From: Schizochytrium sp. TIO01 | Lineage: Eukaryota > Sar > Bigyra > Thraustochytrida > Thraustochytriidae | Direction of reading: 5' to 3' | Length of the DNA stretch: 64,000 nt | Assembly: GCA_004764695.1 (NCBI GenBank) | Contig: SMSO01000005.1 | Location: forward strand, 37,501-101,500 | Position numbers and translations under genes: made by a program | The notes under the pieces: model-generated | The model's database searches: none | The model's input: the letters and a program-made list of their open reading frames with translations, nothing else | Told to the model about the DNA's origin: nothing | Shown here: positions 31,076 to 43,268 of the stretch, piece after piece | How positions within the stretch are numbered: the first letter of the stretch is position 1 | How the letters are laid out: the number at the start of each line of letters is the position of its first letter

Positions 31076-32295
31076 GCCAGCAAAAAGAATAAACTTGGTA
31101 TCCTGGCATGCGTGGTCTTCACCATAACTACTTTTGCCAAGCTTTATAGCTATCTCTGTGTCGTTCTCCTCTTTCATTTTCATGCCCCTATTATTTCAAA
31201 TTATGTCTGTAATTAGAGTGAGTTGCTGTTGTAGTGTAATTTGTCAGCTCTGTTCTGTTGTTATCGTTGCAAACCATAAATAAAAGATCTATAGCGCTCG
31301 GTTTTGTTTTTGAATCTGCCAAAGTTCACTGTTTCTCAGTTTCATGTCGATGACTTTCGGCCTGCTTTTTTTTTTTTTTTTAAATGTAAATTTCGTTTCT
31401 TGCCAGCACAGATACGGACGTGGTCAGATGTTTTGCAGAAAGATGTACAAATAGAATCTACTTGGCATTTTGAAAAGATCGAAATATAGACAGACTCCTT
31501 TATTTGTTGAGTCTCAAAATTTATACTGGAATGTTCCTCAACGCCGATACGGATCTTTGGAGGAGCTTGATTTCAGGTTGCAGATAAAATTATGCAGGTA
31601 CTAGTCTTTAGAATGAGAGAATCATCGTTAAATAGGGATTAGTCTCTGTGCGAAACTCTTTGAAGTACGCAGAGCCGCTTAGTTTGGATTAAATAGACGT
31701 ATAATCTAATCGTAATCTGAAATTTGTGACGTTTAGAAAAGTGAAATAAAAAATACGAGCTTTTTTTGAACAAGAATTTTTATAAAAACAACAAAAAAAC
31801 ACACTCTTCAATAGTTAAGGAAAGTGGAAAGCAGAAAAGCTAGTGATAGCATAATGAGAGAGATAAACCTCTACTGCGTTGCCACTGAATGACAATTCGT
31901 AAAACGTGGGAGAGCGAGACTTCATCTACGTGGTCTGGAGACTGGTTAGAAGCGGTTTCACAACCGAGATCAAAAGATACACGGATATGACACCTCCTCT
32001 TTATCTTTTGGGATGGAAGAGACGCGAGAAGCGAATGGAACAAAGTGAGGGGAGAGAAGGGAATCTCAACAAAATGATGAGACGGGTTCCTCAATCGCAC
32101 AGTAGTAGTCACAATATGGCCAAGTGGCCGCTCACCATATATGCCGCTCGAGTGATTAAGAAAAAGAAGGAAAGGGATCACAAGAAGGACATGGAAGAAT
32201 AAACATACCGAAGCTGTTATTGATGGCTAGCAAGTCATCACTGTAAACATGTTCATGACAACGTACGCATGCGGTGCAGAATGTCTGTCGAACGA
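31076..32295. other. Spacer between convergent genes
   Basis: Contains the 3' flanks of the SPPL and scramblase genes and a T-rich tract near 31370. Overlapping open frames on both strands at 31840-32202 start with GTG rather than ATG and match nothing I know. Confidence 0.5.
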
Positions 32296-33261
32296 TTAGC
32301 GAGACATCACCTCGGTGGCAGGCGCACCCTTGTCATCGTCCTTCTTCTTCTTATCCTCGTTGTTTGAGCAGCAGCAGCAGAGGCACTTGGGCATGCATGG
32401 GCAAGCGTAACCACAGCACCAGATGTCACAGAAGCGGCCCTCGCAGATGCCACGCTTGTCCTCAAAAAAGGTGAAATCAATTTGAAGAGTTGCCGCAATC
32501 AGGGCCATCTTGATGGTAGGGTCCATGTTCTTGTCGAACTCGAGCTGGAAGTTGTCGGCATCAGTGTAAATTTCATAGCCCATGCCCTTGATAGAGTCCG
32601 GAGCAAGCTTTCGGATTCCACCGGTTTGGCGGCCTTCCTCATCGTACAGAGTGAAAGAAGCACCGCAGCAATCGCAGACCATGCAGAACGGTCCAACGAG
32701 CTTTGCCTTGGTCTCGCCAAAGCGGTCGTTGATCTGCCACGTGGGCCAGCAGCATCCACCATGGCAAAAGGGTACCTTGACCTGAGAGATACGAGTAGAG
32801 CTGGACTCGTGGCCGATGGTGTTGTTATTTGCGTCGACGAGGTAGTGCACATCGACCTTGTGGTTGCAGCATGGAATAGGAGCCCAACCGCAGCAGCGGA
32901 ACTTGCGTCGGAATACAAGAGCAGGTTTTTCCTCCTTGCCGGTCTCGTCATAAACCTTGACTCGGAAGGGTCGGTTTTCACCACAGCACACGCGGTAGCA
33001 GCAGCAAGTCTTTTCCTTCATAGTGAATAGCTGGACCTTGCCATCCTTGTCGTAAATGGTGTAGTGGTTACTTTGTTCGTACCAGCTTGCAATTTGCTCG
33101 AGCACGTCCCAGTCCTGACGTACCATAAGGCCATCAAGGTCCTTCAAAAGGCCAAGTCCAGCGTAGTTGAGAGAGCCGCCGGCCTCCTCAGCATCCATCT
33201 TCATGCGGACCATCTTCACCCCCAGGGGCATTTCCTGGCCCTCAACAACCTTGCCAGCCAT
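32296..33261 (-). CDS. Phospholipid scramblase family protein
   Basis: Intact 321-residue frame from ATG to TAA. The scramblase/LURP-one-like beta-barrel spans about 60-260: YTIYDKDGKVQLF, a Cys cluster (EKTCCCYRVCCGENRPF), then RRKFRCCGWAPIPCCNHKV, a second half with CMVCDCCGASFTLYDEEG, and the typical end KMALIAATLQIDFTFFEDKR, which corresponds to the membrane helix of PLSCR proteins. Animal PLSCRs carry a Cys palmitoylation cluster within the barrel. Here an extra C-terminal segment of about 30 residues holds 11 cysteines, followed by a Lys/Asp-rich tail. Known family roles are Ca2+-linked lipid scrambling and membrane-attached signalling. Activity here is not proven by sequence. Confidence 0.9.
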   Translation of the reverse strand: MAGKVVEGQEMPLGVKMVRMKMDAEEAGGSLNYAGLGLLKDLDGLMVRQDWDVLEQIASWYEQSNHYTIYDKDGKVQLFTMKEKTCCCYRVCCGENRPFRVKVYDETGKEEKPALVFRRKFRCCGWAPIPCCNHKVDVHYLVDANNNTIGHESSSTRISQVKVPFCHGGCCWPTWQINDRFGETKAKLVGPFCMVCDCCGASFTLYDEEGRQTGGIRKLAPDSIKGMGYEIYTDADNFQLEFDKNMDPTIKMALIAATLQIDFTFFEDKRGICEGRFCDIWCCGYACPCMPKCLCCCCSNNEDKKKKDDDKGAPATEVMSR

Positions 33262-34489
33262 TTTGTCCCTCGTTTTCCAACAGAGCTTCGACCCTAACTC
33301 TCCGCAATTGGCTGCACTGCTGGTTGTCGAACTCTCGCGGCTAGATCTGCAGCAGCAGGAGCAGTGATGATCGCTCGTTCTGCTTCAAGTCCACTTCTCT
33401 AAAACTTTACATTTCTAAAACCATACACAAAAACAGTAAGGAAGTGTGTTAAAAAATAAGCAATAAACAAAATAAAAAACACTTAATTTTTTAATCTTTA
33501 TACATTGCGCCATATTGCTATTGTTTCCTGTAGGAGCCACAATAACGGTGGCATTGAGAGTACTTTCTTTCCTACTGATTCAGATGCAAGGAAAATCACG
33601 GTCATTATGAACTTGAAGATCCCTCTTTCCCATGCTCCCTCCCTCGACTAGAGATGGGGTCAGCCACGGGGAGGCTGGAGCTAGACACCAAATGCCTACA
33701 ATCGGGTGGCCTTTAAGGTACAAATAAGGCGTGAGACCGGAGACAGAGAGGAAGAGAATCACCTCTTGTATTTTGAAAACAACACTTGTTGAACGCACAG
33801 AAAACGAAAAAAAGTCCAGCACGTGCAGCGTGCGCCATATGCTACAGTATAACGTAGGTAGATGATAACCTCCCTTTGTGCACACTCGACGGCAAAGCAT
33901 TGAGTTTATTGATCAGATCTGTTAGAAGTAGGGCGGTAGTTCCTATGGAGATAGGTAGGGAGAGCCCTTTTGGGACGACGCAGTACGTCTATATCAAGTT
34001 GGGCTGGCTCGTAAGTAGAGGTCCTTCTCTAACTTACTAGCCTCCTTTCATTAATACCTAGGTAGTACCTACTTTGATTGAAGAACGTTTTTAGTCACTT
34101 TGAGAATTGCGGGGAACGTTCTACTAGAGTGACGTTCTTTTCAACGATACAGAAAGAACAAGCATCAATTTTATATTGGACGACCTGACTAGTTTCCTGC
34201 TACTCAAAGTTAGAATATTACTTTTTATGACTATCAATGTGCCGTTTAGGCGGAAAATCCCAGCTTATAAAAGAGATTGAAATGTCATGGAGAGCTCTTA
34301 AAGCGACAAATTATTAATAAGGGTGCACTTTAAAATGCCATAGTTTGAATCATTGCATACAATTATCCGAACTTATAGCTCTACATGAAAACCTCAGGAG
34401 GTGATCTCTTAGCTGCAACTAGCGTTGAAACATTTCAAAATGAGCATGCAAAGTTAATAAATATATGTCTAGTCTTGGGGTTGTGAGAA
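33262..34489. other. Spacer upstream of the scramblase gene
   Basis: No supported gene. AT-rich apart from the first 100 bases. Confidence 0.5.
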
Positions 34490-35175
34490 CAGTTTCTCAT
34501 GTAAGCTGCGCAGACTTCAGAACAGTGGGCAAAAACTTCTCGACGTAAGATTTACCACACCATTTCCTCAACGACAACTTTACACGTACACTTCCTTGGG
34601 GTTTCTTCTCTTGATTACCTGTGCTCCAATATTAGTGCCAAGGATGTGTTCAGTTCTTCTTCACCTAGGGTAATAACTCGCTACTTTGGTGGAACATGCT
34701 TGAAAGTCACATCAGTTTTATTTCCTGCGTGTCTGCCTTGTTCTAGGCAAGATACCAAGAAGTCACTTCTTCGTTTCTAGCAATTCCTCTGGCATCCTTG
34801 CTGACAGACAACAATGTGGTAAACTCACTTGTAAGTTGCTAGGTACTACGTCAACACATGGCGAGTTCCAATTGGCAAGGCTCGGGAGCTTTCCTAATGC
34901 CATATCGTTCGGAATGAGTTCAACTTTAGAGTGTTTAGAGATGGTGTGCGGAGTGATTGAGGAAACTGGTGATGTTCAGCAACCATACGTCAACGTGCAA
35001 GATACATTTTGCAAGCTTATGGGAGCACTACCATTGCCCTGGGTGTTTTCCCGAATAATATTGTCATTTACATTAGTATATAGCTACTTAATAGTCCACT
35101 ATGGGCGGAAAGTCGCGTTTATGCCTCCCGAGCACGCAAAACAAGTTTCTGTGTTTTCTATTGGGGATATCTAAA
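34490..35175 (-). pseudogene. Decayed gene, minus strand (unrecognised)
   Basis: From 35175 down to about 34750 one minus-strand frame stays protein-like through three stops (TAG, TAG, TGA). It runs from ENTETCFACSGGINATFRP through NGSAPISLQNVSCTLTYGC to VELIPNDMALGKLPSLANWN and ends in a TGA. In the next 260 bases another frame continues with VRVKLSLRKWCGKSYVEKFL. Possible N-glycosylation sites (NAT, NGS, NVS) and Cys residues hint at an exported domain. No family recognised. Confidence 0.5.
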
Positions 35176-38117
35176 CAGACAAGACTTGGTTGCGTCCATT
35201 GAATGCCTTTGAAATATATTAAATTCTTTTTACTATTTTTTCTCCAAAATTTATAATCAATAGAGTAATTTGTCCAAAAAAAGGAATGAAGCTATAGCGG
35301 TTCTTGTGTCCTCGTGACAACAGGTCACAAACGAAGTCGAAAGGGTCACTCACTCATACAGTTCACAAGTCTCGTACATGTAACGGATCCTTGTTATAAA
35401 AAAAATCCCAGCAAATCTAGACAGAACTAAAGAAAAAAATAAAGAACCCCACAATTATTTCGTTTCTTTAAAGTTGATCAATAAAAATATTATAACGCAG
35501 CTGCAGCAAAATTGTAGGGATAGGTTGCAATGCTCCACGATCTACCATTCAACAACTTGGCTTTCGTAGCATTGTAAGATCTTCTTCTCGCCCAAATGAG
35601 CGCAGGTGGGGAAGCGCATGCTCGATTCCTTTGCACGTGCTGCAGATCAGATCCATTCAACTGGGAGGTGGTTGACAGTTGATGTTTTGGTCTTATTTCA
35701 AACAACTGAACAGAAAAAGTGCTAACGGTTAATTAAAAAAAATGAAAACCCAAAGTTATGTTTTGATCGCACATTGAGTGATGTGCTAATTATCTAATAT
35801 ATATAATCGCGGGCTCGTAAGGTCCATTTGTCAGTCATGATTAGAATTCCGTCTTTATATTTACGAGCTCCAGTGTCTGATGGAGATTCCATATCTCAGC
35901 ATCATTACAGCAAATGAGTATCACCAAAGCTGAGAGCGAAACCTTCGAGTGTCTCAATCTGCTTTAAAGTTGCACTTAGCTACAGACTAACACTTACATC
36001 AAAGTAACAGCATCAATCTCTCACAAGAGTATAGCAACAGCTGACTTGTTATCAAAAGCATATCAAACCGAAGAAACATTAATCATATATATATATTTTA
36101 AAAGTGGGGGTCTAGTTAAAAAAAGGGTAAAGTTCTATTATTAAATATAGGAATACAGGTGAACATGAAGTAGTACAATTTTCTAGTATACATTGTGGGA
36201 GTTTCTTTTCATGGTCCCACTAACTAAGAGTGCCTCTTAGTAATGCTTAAAAAACGATTAAAAAAACTCTTTTTATACAGAGAACCTTACGACCAAAATT
36301 CATACTCACCTAGAACCGGACGATTCTGTGTAATCAAAGTTATATCTAAAAAATTCAAGTAGAAATATTCATTCTTATACTCTTTTGTTGTGCCTCTAGA
36401 CCCTCTCAAAACTTTGACAGTAGGTACGAACTCAGTTTCCGGAGGGGTATTTAAAATCCGTCATCATCCCTTAAAAATACATTTCACTTTAATATAAGTT
36501 CATGACTTGACATATTATGGGTTTTGAAAATACAAAAGTACCTACTAAGGAATGCTCCATCAAGATTTAATATACTACCTATTCGCCAAGATGGAATTTG
36601 ACAAAAGTAAAAGAGACCAATCATGACAAGGGCGCGAGTAAACGCCATACTAGTACCGTCCTGTTTTTATTCTATCTCAGGCTCCTCTCTTTTAGGTAAT
36701 ATTCCATGATCCACTTGTAGCTTAAACTGCAACAGTTTTGAGCTTGCACAACTTGAAGGATGGGAATTGAAGAGATAAAAGGATAGGGCTTGGAAACCTA
36801 ACTCAGGAGGAGACTATCTTTCTGGATGGTGTTGGTAGATAAGTAGGTAGGTAGGTACCTAGGCTCTACCTTAGAGCAATTCGTCTTTTGTGAATTTCTA
36901 GTAATGGAGCGTTGCACTTGTGTGGTTTCAGTCATGTCGAGGTATGCAAAAGAACCCGATAGTTAACAAACTTGAAGCCTCTAGAACTATGGCTTCAGGA
37001 TATAGTTTGGGGAGGAGGGCGCGTGGGTTACTCCTCCACGAGCATTTTTCACAATAAAAAGTTTGGAGGTTCTTGCGAGGCCGAGCAGAAGGATCTCGGC
37101 GAGCTTGGGGTGCCGCCCAGAATCCTGGAAGCCCCCCACTCTTTTTCTACAGCACACACCCTCGCAGCCTCGTCCTCAAGCAAAGCCAAACCAGCCGGCC
37201 CCAGGGTTTATTTTACATTGCAAAGCGGGACTTTCCTGCCACTGGCGCTGTCTTTACCATGGCCAAGGGTATGGGTGTCGGGCATGATGCCGCTCGAAAG
37301 ACTTCACAGGCAAATTTCAAGTTAATCAGTTGCAGTTTTTTGTAATAATAACAATGATACTTTCTTTTTCAAATTTAATTTTAATTAACATAAAGTAAAT
37401 AATTCCACGACGCACACATTACTTCCTCCGTGCGCCGTGCCATCTACAGTCATTTTGTACCTCCTGGGGAAGAAGGAAGCACAGAATAAATATATTATTA
37501 TTTTTGTATATGATAGAATAAATAACAAAGTTTTCAGTACCACTTAGAACTAAGTGAGACAGTTCTACAGAATCTTAATTTTTATTTCTAACCTAAAATA
37601 AAATGAAAGAATGTTTAAAAACACAATAGCATGATCTAAGTAGAGAATCATGAATGTTTCGTGTTTTTTACTTTATATTGCTCTTTTTTTACCGGTAAGG
37701 TAAAAAGATGAACCAATAAGTACAATTTAAAGAAGCGAATCCGCTCAGGCGAAGAGAGCGCGGAGAAAGGAGCTTTCTGACGGCATTGATTTTCAGACTG
37801 TGCTTCAAAATGCCACATTCGCCTAGACTGATTGCACGCCCTGGTCTGTGAAAAGTTACTGCAATCGAAGTCTTTTTTTGCAGATCCGGTTGTTTTTTCT
37901 TTTTTTCTTTTTCTCTTTTTTCTAAAAGCAAATATTCATGACGAACAGGCGAGTGAAAGACCATAAAATAAGTTAGAAAACGTGCGGCCAGAAATCCACG
38001 CTGGCGAACTTCGCCATCGACTTCTTCTTCTGCTTCAGCTTTTTTTTTCTCAGAACACTTGAGCTTGAGCCATTCGCTGCCTATCACCAATGGCGGTCTG
38101 ACTGGAGAATATGTACC
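35176..38117. other. Long gene-poor spacer with a GC-rich island
   Basis: Mostly AT-rich. At about 36990-37320 a GC-rich island is open in several frames, for example KRDFPATGAVFTMAKGMGVG on the plus strand, but none starts with a sensible ATG and no family emerges. A minus-strand open frame at 37689-38216 also lacks an ATG at its start. A possible 71-codon minus-strand frame at 35490-35705 begins with TTG. I cannot support a gene here. Confidence 0.4.
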
Positions 38118-38369
38118 ATGGAGCTCTACAGTTTGATTTGCTTCTATTCTTCTTCTTCTTCTTCTTCCTCTCAAGCACGCGGAGCACTGGAAAGTAACGC
38201 ACGCCTTATTCTTCAACTTAGCTCACGTCCTTGCTCCCAGAGAGAAGAAGCAAGCGACCGTAAGCTAGTTTTCAAGAAAGATGACTCTATGATGGCGCAA
38301 GATCGAATCAAGAGTGGTCGATCCATGAGCATTGAGGTCATCAGTCAGAGTCGAGACGGCTTGATGTGA
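38118..38369 (+). CDS. Possible small hypothetical protein
   Basis: An 83-residue frame starts in a strong context (ACCATGG) and includes a run of serines encoded by (TTC)7-type DNA at 38147-38167, then KLVFKKDDSMMAQDRIKSGR and a TGA stop. Composition after the Ser run is protein-like, but there is no family, and the overlapping minus-strand frame is longer. Low confidence. Confidence 0.25.
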   Translation: MELYSLICFYSSSSSSSSQARGALESNARLILQLSSRPCSQREEASDRKLVFKKDDSMMAQDRIKSGRSMSIEVISQSRDGLM

Positions 38370-38714
38370 CAAGCTCGCTAACGAAGGATCGTCGCCAGTA
38401 ATCCTCTTACACTGCCGTACACTGGAGCAGTGAGCGAGTGCTCATTGATTGATCCATAGATCTTAAAGCTTCAAAGGTAGGTACACTAGGTACTGCACGT
38501 AGATTTCCTATGCAATAAACAGTCTCTTAGCTTAAGCTCAGGCCAAAACAATGTGCAGCAAACTTTGAAAGCGTAGATTAAAGGCACAGTCTTGTTTCAC
38601 CATTTCGCTGACCAGGTGCCTTCGAACAGCTCACTAGTCGGTTACCACAGCCGTTCGTCCTGTGCATTAAAACCCAGTCAGCCAGCCTCCTGGGCACGAG
38701 CAGGTGCTGTGTTA

Positions 38715-38753
<39 letters not shown>

Positions 38754-41060
38754 ATTCCAGGGTGCGGTTTCTACAGCTTTGCCTGTGACGAGGCGAAGCA
38801 AGACTGATTTGATCACCTCTCCCTTAGGTACAGGAAAGCGAAAATAACAACTTTTTCCAAATGAATTCATGAAAACATATAAAAACAAGGAGAAGGAAAG
38901 CTTACACGGTAGTAGACTGCGCTACTTTCAAGGAGGACTTTAGATTTTTCCTCGATAAAATCAAAACCACACACCCTGTCCTTAAATGCTTGAGGAATTG
39001 CTTTCTGGCCCCTCTGTCGGCCCTATAGCAAGCCGTTCGACGTCTTTTATACAGTGTATTTTACTACTTCTCCTGTTGCTTTTAGTTGGGCGGTTTTGCG
39101 TAGAAGAGGCTCTTTTGCAATGACACATAGACTTCAATAAAAATATACAAATGAGTAATAAAAATATGTTTCAAATTAAAAAAACGTTTTTAGACAAAAG
39201 AAGTAGTATTAGTGAGTCAATAGCAAGTCTTACACGCAAATGTTTTGAAAGTTAAAAAAGTTATAAAGTATGTACTGTAGAATGATTGTAACGAAAACGT
39301 AATATACCATGTGGCACGGTGATGATTCTGACGGCAAGATATAGTGAATACACTCGCTCACTCGCTCGCTCGCTTGCTCAGCTCCGCGTCAAGTCAGCGC
39401 CAGGGTTAGGCATAGCCATTCGGAATGGGTGCAGCGGCGAAAGTTGAATGCATTGCTGATGTTGCGGTTGCATATTGATGCGAGGCCTCAAAATTTGATT
39501 GAAGAAGAATGGTTCTAAACCTAAGGACGTCAAGATGCAAATTCCCTCCTCAAATTCCCTCTCGTTGCGAAATTTGTCGCTCCAGCTTTACAAAGGTCAA
39601 CTTTAAAAAGGAAGTTCACCCGCCTAGTACTGCGATAATAGAGCTTGTCATCCTACTTTCACAGTGTACAATGGCAGCAAAGGAGAGGCTTTTCCGTTTC
39701 TATTCTTGGAAAAGAAGATATTCGTTTCAAAGAGCAAAGCCAATTAGCTAAAAAACAACCCAAACAAAGGCTTGCGCAATGCAGGTAGCCTTTTCGCTAC
39801 CAGTAGCAACACTTTTAGCCTTTACTTTCTACCAGCTTGGCAGCTTGGAAAGAATGGGGAGAGGAACGGAAATCAGAGCTCTGCTCCATTTGGTCTTTTT
39901 ATTATCCGAAGGTAGGCTTCGCCTCGGTGGTGTGTGTGTTTTTATCAGTGCAGAAGCAATGCTGTGCTACAGTACAATAGGACTATACCCTAATAGATAG
40001 ATGCTCCTAGTGCTGCCGAAAAGATGAATGATTACTATTTATTGCTTGAAACAAAAAGGTTTACTCGACTCGAAAGATACTTTGTTGGTTTCTTTCCAAA
40101 TACACAATTAGAGTAAACAGTAGGGCTTTATTTCCCTTCGATAAAGATTCTTTGTAATTACAGAATTTAAAAAAAGAATGAATGATAGAATTGCAATAGA
40201 TTTATTAAGAAATAAAAAGGAACTCGAAAATAACCAAAGCAACTAACTCTGATTGTTTGTGCATTGCGCAGACGCTCGAACTGCAAAACCAAATCCCCAA
40301 CTTGCGGTACGTCTCAACACTTGAAACAGAAGGACCACGCCACTTTCTCTCTCCCGCCATGGACAGCCTGCATCGTATGCGCTGCTGCCGCTACCTGCTT
40401 CTTGGTCTCCTCAAGGCGACCTGAGAGTGAAACGAAACGAATCGACCGGGCCTTGCCAACGATCCATCCCTCGCGAGACAGCTTTTTTGTCGTTCTCGTG
40501 GGAGGCAGGAAAAGCCGTGGCGACCACCTCTCTCTCGTGTAAGGACCTACGCAGTAAGAAAGATGAAGACTAACGCTTATCTGGACAAACCCTTTGACAA
40601 TGATTGATCTCACTCTCTGTGATGGTAATGACACGACCTTGCGATACGGCATGGCAAACGACGAACGGCTCAACTCGATGGATTCTGGCGTGTGGTTCTT
40701 TCCATTTGATGGAACGCCTCTCTCCGTCAAATCTGCGTTGCCTGCACGATCGGTACCTTTCCTGTTTTCGTCATAACCATCTGCTCATACAAATCTTTCG
40801 TATGTGGACTCTGTTCTGGCGTTGGATTGCTCTGATCTGTCTCGTTGCTGATGGTTTCTGATTTCGTGTTGTTTCTATGCATTTATTCATATTTTAATAT
40901 TGAATAAAATGTTTTAATGAAAAAACAAAAACAAAAATCGGAACTATAAATGTAAAAAAAAAAACACTAAAAAAACTCAAATGGGTCTCCCTTCGTAAAG
41001 ATAGGAAGCACATTAGGTCCACCACCTGAGTGATTTGACGAACCTTTCAACAACAGCATA
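38370..41060. other. Gene-poor spacer upstream of the phosphagen kinase
   Basis: Contains the (CAT)13 tract listed separately. At 40264-40860 overlapping frames on both strands have some coding character (minus-strand end QVAAAAHTMQAVHGG; plus-strand frame from ATG 40600 with NDERLNSMDSGVWFFPFDG). None can be tied to a family. The last 200 bases are the likely promoter and leader of the kinase gene. Confidence 0.4.
38715..38753. repeat. (CAT)13 microsatellite
   Basis: Thirty-nine bases of perfect trinucleotide repeat. In one plus-strand frame it would encode 13 histidines, but that frame lacks an ATG start. Confidence 0.97.
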
Positions 41061-42335
41061 ATGTTTTCTCGCGTGGCCGGACGCAAGGGCGTCCAGTTCG
41101 CAGTTGCAGCAGCCTCTCTCGCCGGCGGTGCCGGAATCCTGGCCTCTAGCAGCACTGTTGCGCAGAACAAGGGCAACATTCTTGACGAGATGAACGAGCG
41201 CCTTAAGCGCATCGAGGGCATGCTTGTCTCTTGGAACGACTTTTTGGCCTCAATCAAGTCCATCAAGGTCTCGAACCCTGACAACCTCATGGCGAAGCAC
41301 TTTGACACGTCCTACTTCAACTCTCTCTCTGAGGACCTCAAGGTTCGCCTTGAGAAGATCTGCCGCTCCGGAGTTGAGAACCCTGACTCTGGCATGGGCT
41401 GCTACGCCATGAGCCCTGATGATTACGATGTGTTTGAGCCTTACCTGGACAAGGTCATTCGCGACTACCACAAGATCAAGGGCGAGGTTCACCACGTGAC
41501 CAACTGGGACCTCAACACCGTCAAGGACAAGCTTCCCGAGGGCGGCAAGCTCGACCTGACCAAGCTCGGACTCGGCACCACCTCAATGCGTGTCCGTGTC
41601 GGCCGCAACCTTGCCAACTACCCTCTCCCCGGTAACATGACCAAGGAGGACCGTCTCAACCTTGAGAAGGACATGGTTCAGGCCTTCAAGAAGCTCATGG
41701 CAGACCCTGCTTACGGCGGCACCTACTACTCTCTAACCCCCGGCACTGAGTACAGCATCAGCGATGAGAAGTACCAGGAACTTATCAACAACCGTGTGAT
41801 GTTCAAGGATATGGCTAACGACTCCTACCTCGCTAGTGCTGGAATCGCTTCTGAGTGGCCTTATGGTCGCGGCTGCTACCAGAGCGCTGATGGTCAGTTC
41901 ATCGTCTGGGTAGGCGAGGAGGACCACCTTCGCATTATGTGCATGAAGAAGGGAACTGTTCTCAACGAGGTCTTTGATCGTCTCCGTGTTGCCTGTGGTG
42001 TTGTTGAGGAGGCTGCTGGCAAGTTCGCTCACTCCAAGAAGTACGGATACGTCACTTCGTGCCCGACCAACCTTGGTACTGGTATGCGTGCTTCGATCCA
42101 CATCAAGGTCCCCAACCTCACTGCTGATGGCACCGATACCAAGGCCAAGGCTGTGTGCAAGCCCCTTGGACTCTCCGTGCGTGGAGTTGGTGGTGAGCAC
42201 ACCCCGATCGGCGCCGACGGTACCGTTGACATCTCCCCGTCTTCCCGTCTCTGCATTCAGGAGGCTGAGATCATCGCTGCTCTCTACGAGGGTATTGAGG
42301 CCCTCATCAGGGAGGAGAAGAAGGCCAAGCTCTAA
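41061..42335 (+). CDS. Phosphagen (guanidino) kinase, probably mitochondrial
   Basis: Intact 424-residue frame, ATG to TAA, with strong codon bias for C-ending codons, suggesting high expression. Residues 1-36 (MFSRVAGRKGVQFAVAAASL...) look like a mitochondrial presequence. The N-terminal helical domain includes DVFEPYLDKVIRDYH. The catalytic domain shows MRVRVGRNLANYP, EWPYGRGCY, the acidic cluster GEEDHLRI (285-292) and the active-site signature CPTNLGTGMRAS with the reactive Cys at 334. The family transfers phosphate between ATP and a guanidino compound. Arginine, creatine and taurocyamine kinases cannot be told apart from these motifs. In most members the acidic cluster reads NEED; here the Asn is Gly. 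The large antisense frames over this gene are shadows of its codon use. Confidence 0.95.
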   Translation: MFSRVAGRKGVQFAVAAASLAGGAGILASSSTVAQNKGNILDEMNERLKRIEGMLVSWNDFLASIKSIKVSNPDNLMAKHFDTSYFNSLSEDLKVRLEKICRSGVENPDSGMGCYAMSPDDYDVFEPYLDKVIRDYHKIKGEVHHVTNWDLNTVKDKLPEGGKLDLTKLGLGTTSMRVRVGRNLANYPLPGNMTKEDRLNLEKDMVQAFKKLMADPAYGGTYYSLTPGTEYSISDEKYQELINNRVMFKDMANDSYLASAGIASEWPYGRGCYQSADGQFIVWVGEEDHLRIMCMKKGTVLNEVFDRLRVACGVVEEAAGKFAHSKKYGYVTSCPTNLGTGMRASIHIKVPNLTADGTDTKAKAVCKPLGLSVRGVGGEHTPIGADGTVDISPSSRLCIQEAEIIAALYEGIEALIREEKKAKL

Positions 42336-43268
42336 GCGCTTACGATTTACCATCTAGCATCAGATGAGTTTATCTCGCCAAAATCTTGTATTCATGTCCT
42401 GGATACTGCCTGCCCTACACAATAACCCTCTGTACTCAAATGGTACATTGTGGGAATACATAGTGGTAGAACCTCTCGCACCATTCCCATCATTGGTTGA
42501 AAACCGAGTGTAGTGGAAAAACGAGCTGAGCTAACGTAAACTCGCCGTTATTCTAGAAAGCTTCCTCAAGATCATTCCGAAGATTTGTTTATCCATTTTC
42601 CCAAAATTCGTCTCGAACATACGTAACTAATTTTTGACTTTCTATGTCACAGCTTTCGAAACTTGCCCATGTTTTTAAAGTTATTGAGTATAATACAGCT
42701 ACTTGAAGAAAAGTGACACCCATGGCTCAGTTTCTTGTGATTTATGTGTTAGGCCTCCTCGCATTTCTGAATTTATGGCAGTAAAATTTGTTTTGGTTCT
42801 ATATGCCCCCCCCTCGCGACCCCGCGCTTTTGAAGTAAGGAAAGTCTGTAATTAGAATATTATACTTGTGTATGGGGAAGGAAATATGAATTCTTTATGT
42901 TGCTAAGGAGAGTACAACAGTCAAAGCAACTGCCTAGGGCACAGCAAAAGCAAGGATCACATTTTTCCACTCAATGAGACTTATCAGATGAGCTGCCTCA
43001 ATTTGCTATATTTGAGTGAGTTTTCACCATCCATCTGAAGACCTAATTTATTAACAAAAAAAGTCAACAAATGGCACAACATGTATCACGAGTAGATATT
43101 TGGTATGGTCAGAAATTAGGTTGTACAACCTCGACCCATGTGAGTGAATACCAACGTAGGACGCCTCCAGTAACTGAAAAGCTGCTTCATTGCTTTGAGT
43201 CATTGCAATTGTGAGTTATTGCAATTGTAAGACATAAGCGGGGAAGGCAAGCTACCCCCAACTAGGTC
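42336..43268. other. Spacer between convergent genes
   Basis: 3' flanks of the phosphagen kinase and transporter genes. No coding frame or RNA gene seen. Confidence 0.55.

Noticed and set aside
37689-38216. A 175-codon minus-strand frame
   Set aside because: Begins with TTG, no ATG until about halfway, and part of it is encoded by a trinucleotide repeat and T tracts. No family.
38592-38807. Frame with 13 consecutive histidines
   Set aside because: It starts with TTG, has no family, and the His run is just the (CAT)13 microsatellite.
41733-42353. A 206-codon minus-strand frame
   Set aside because: Antisense shadow of the phosphagen kinase gene.
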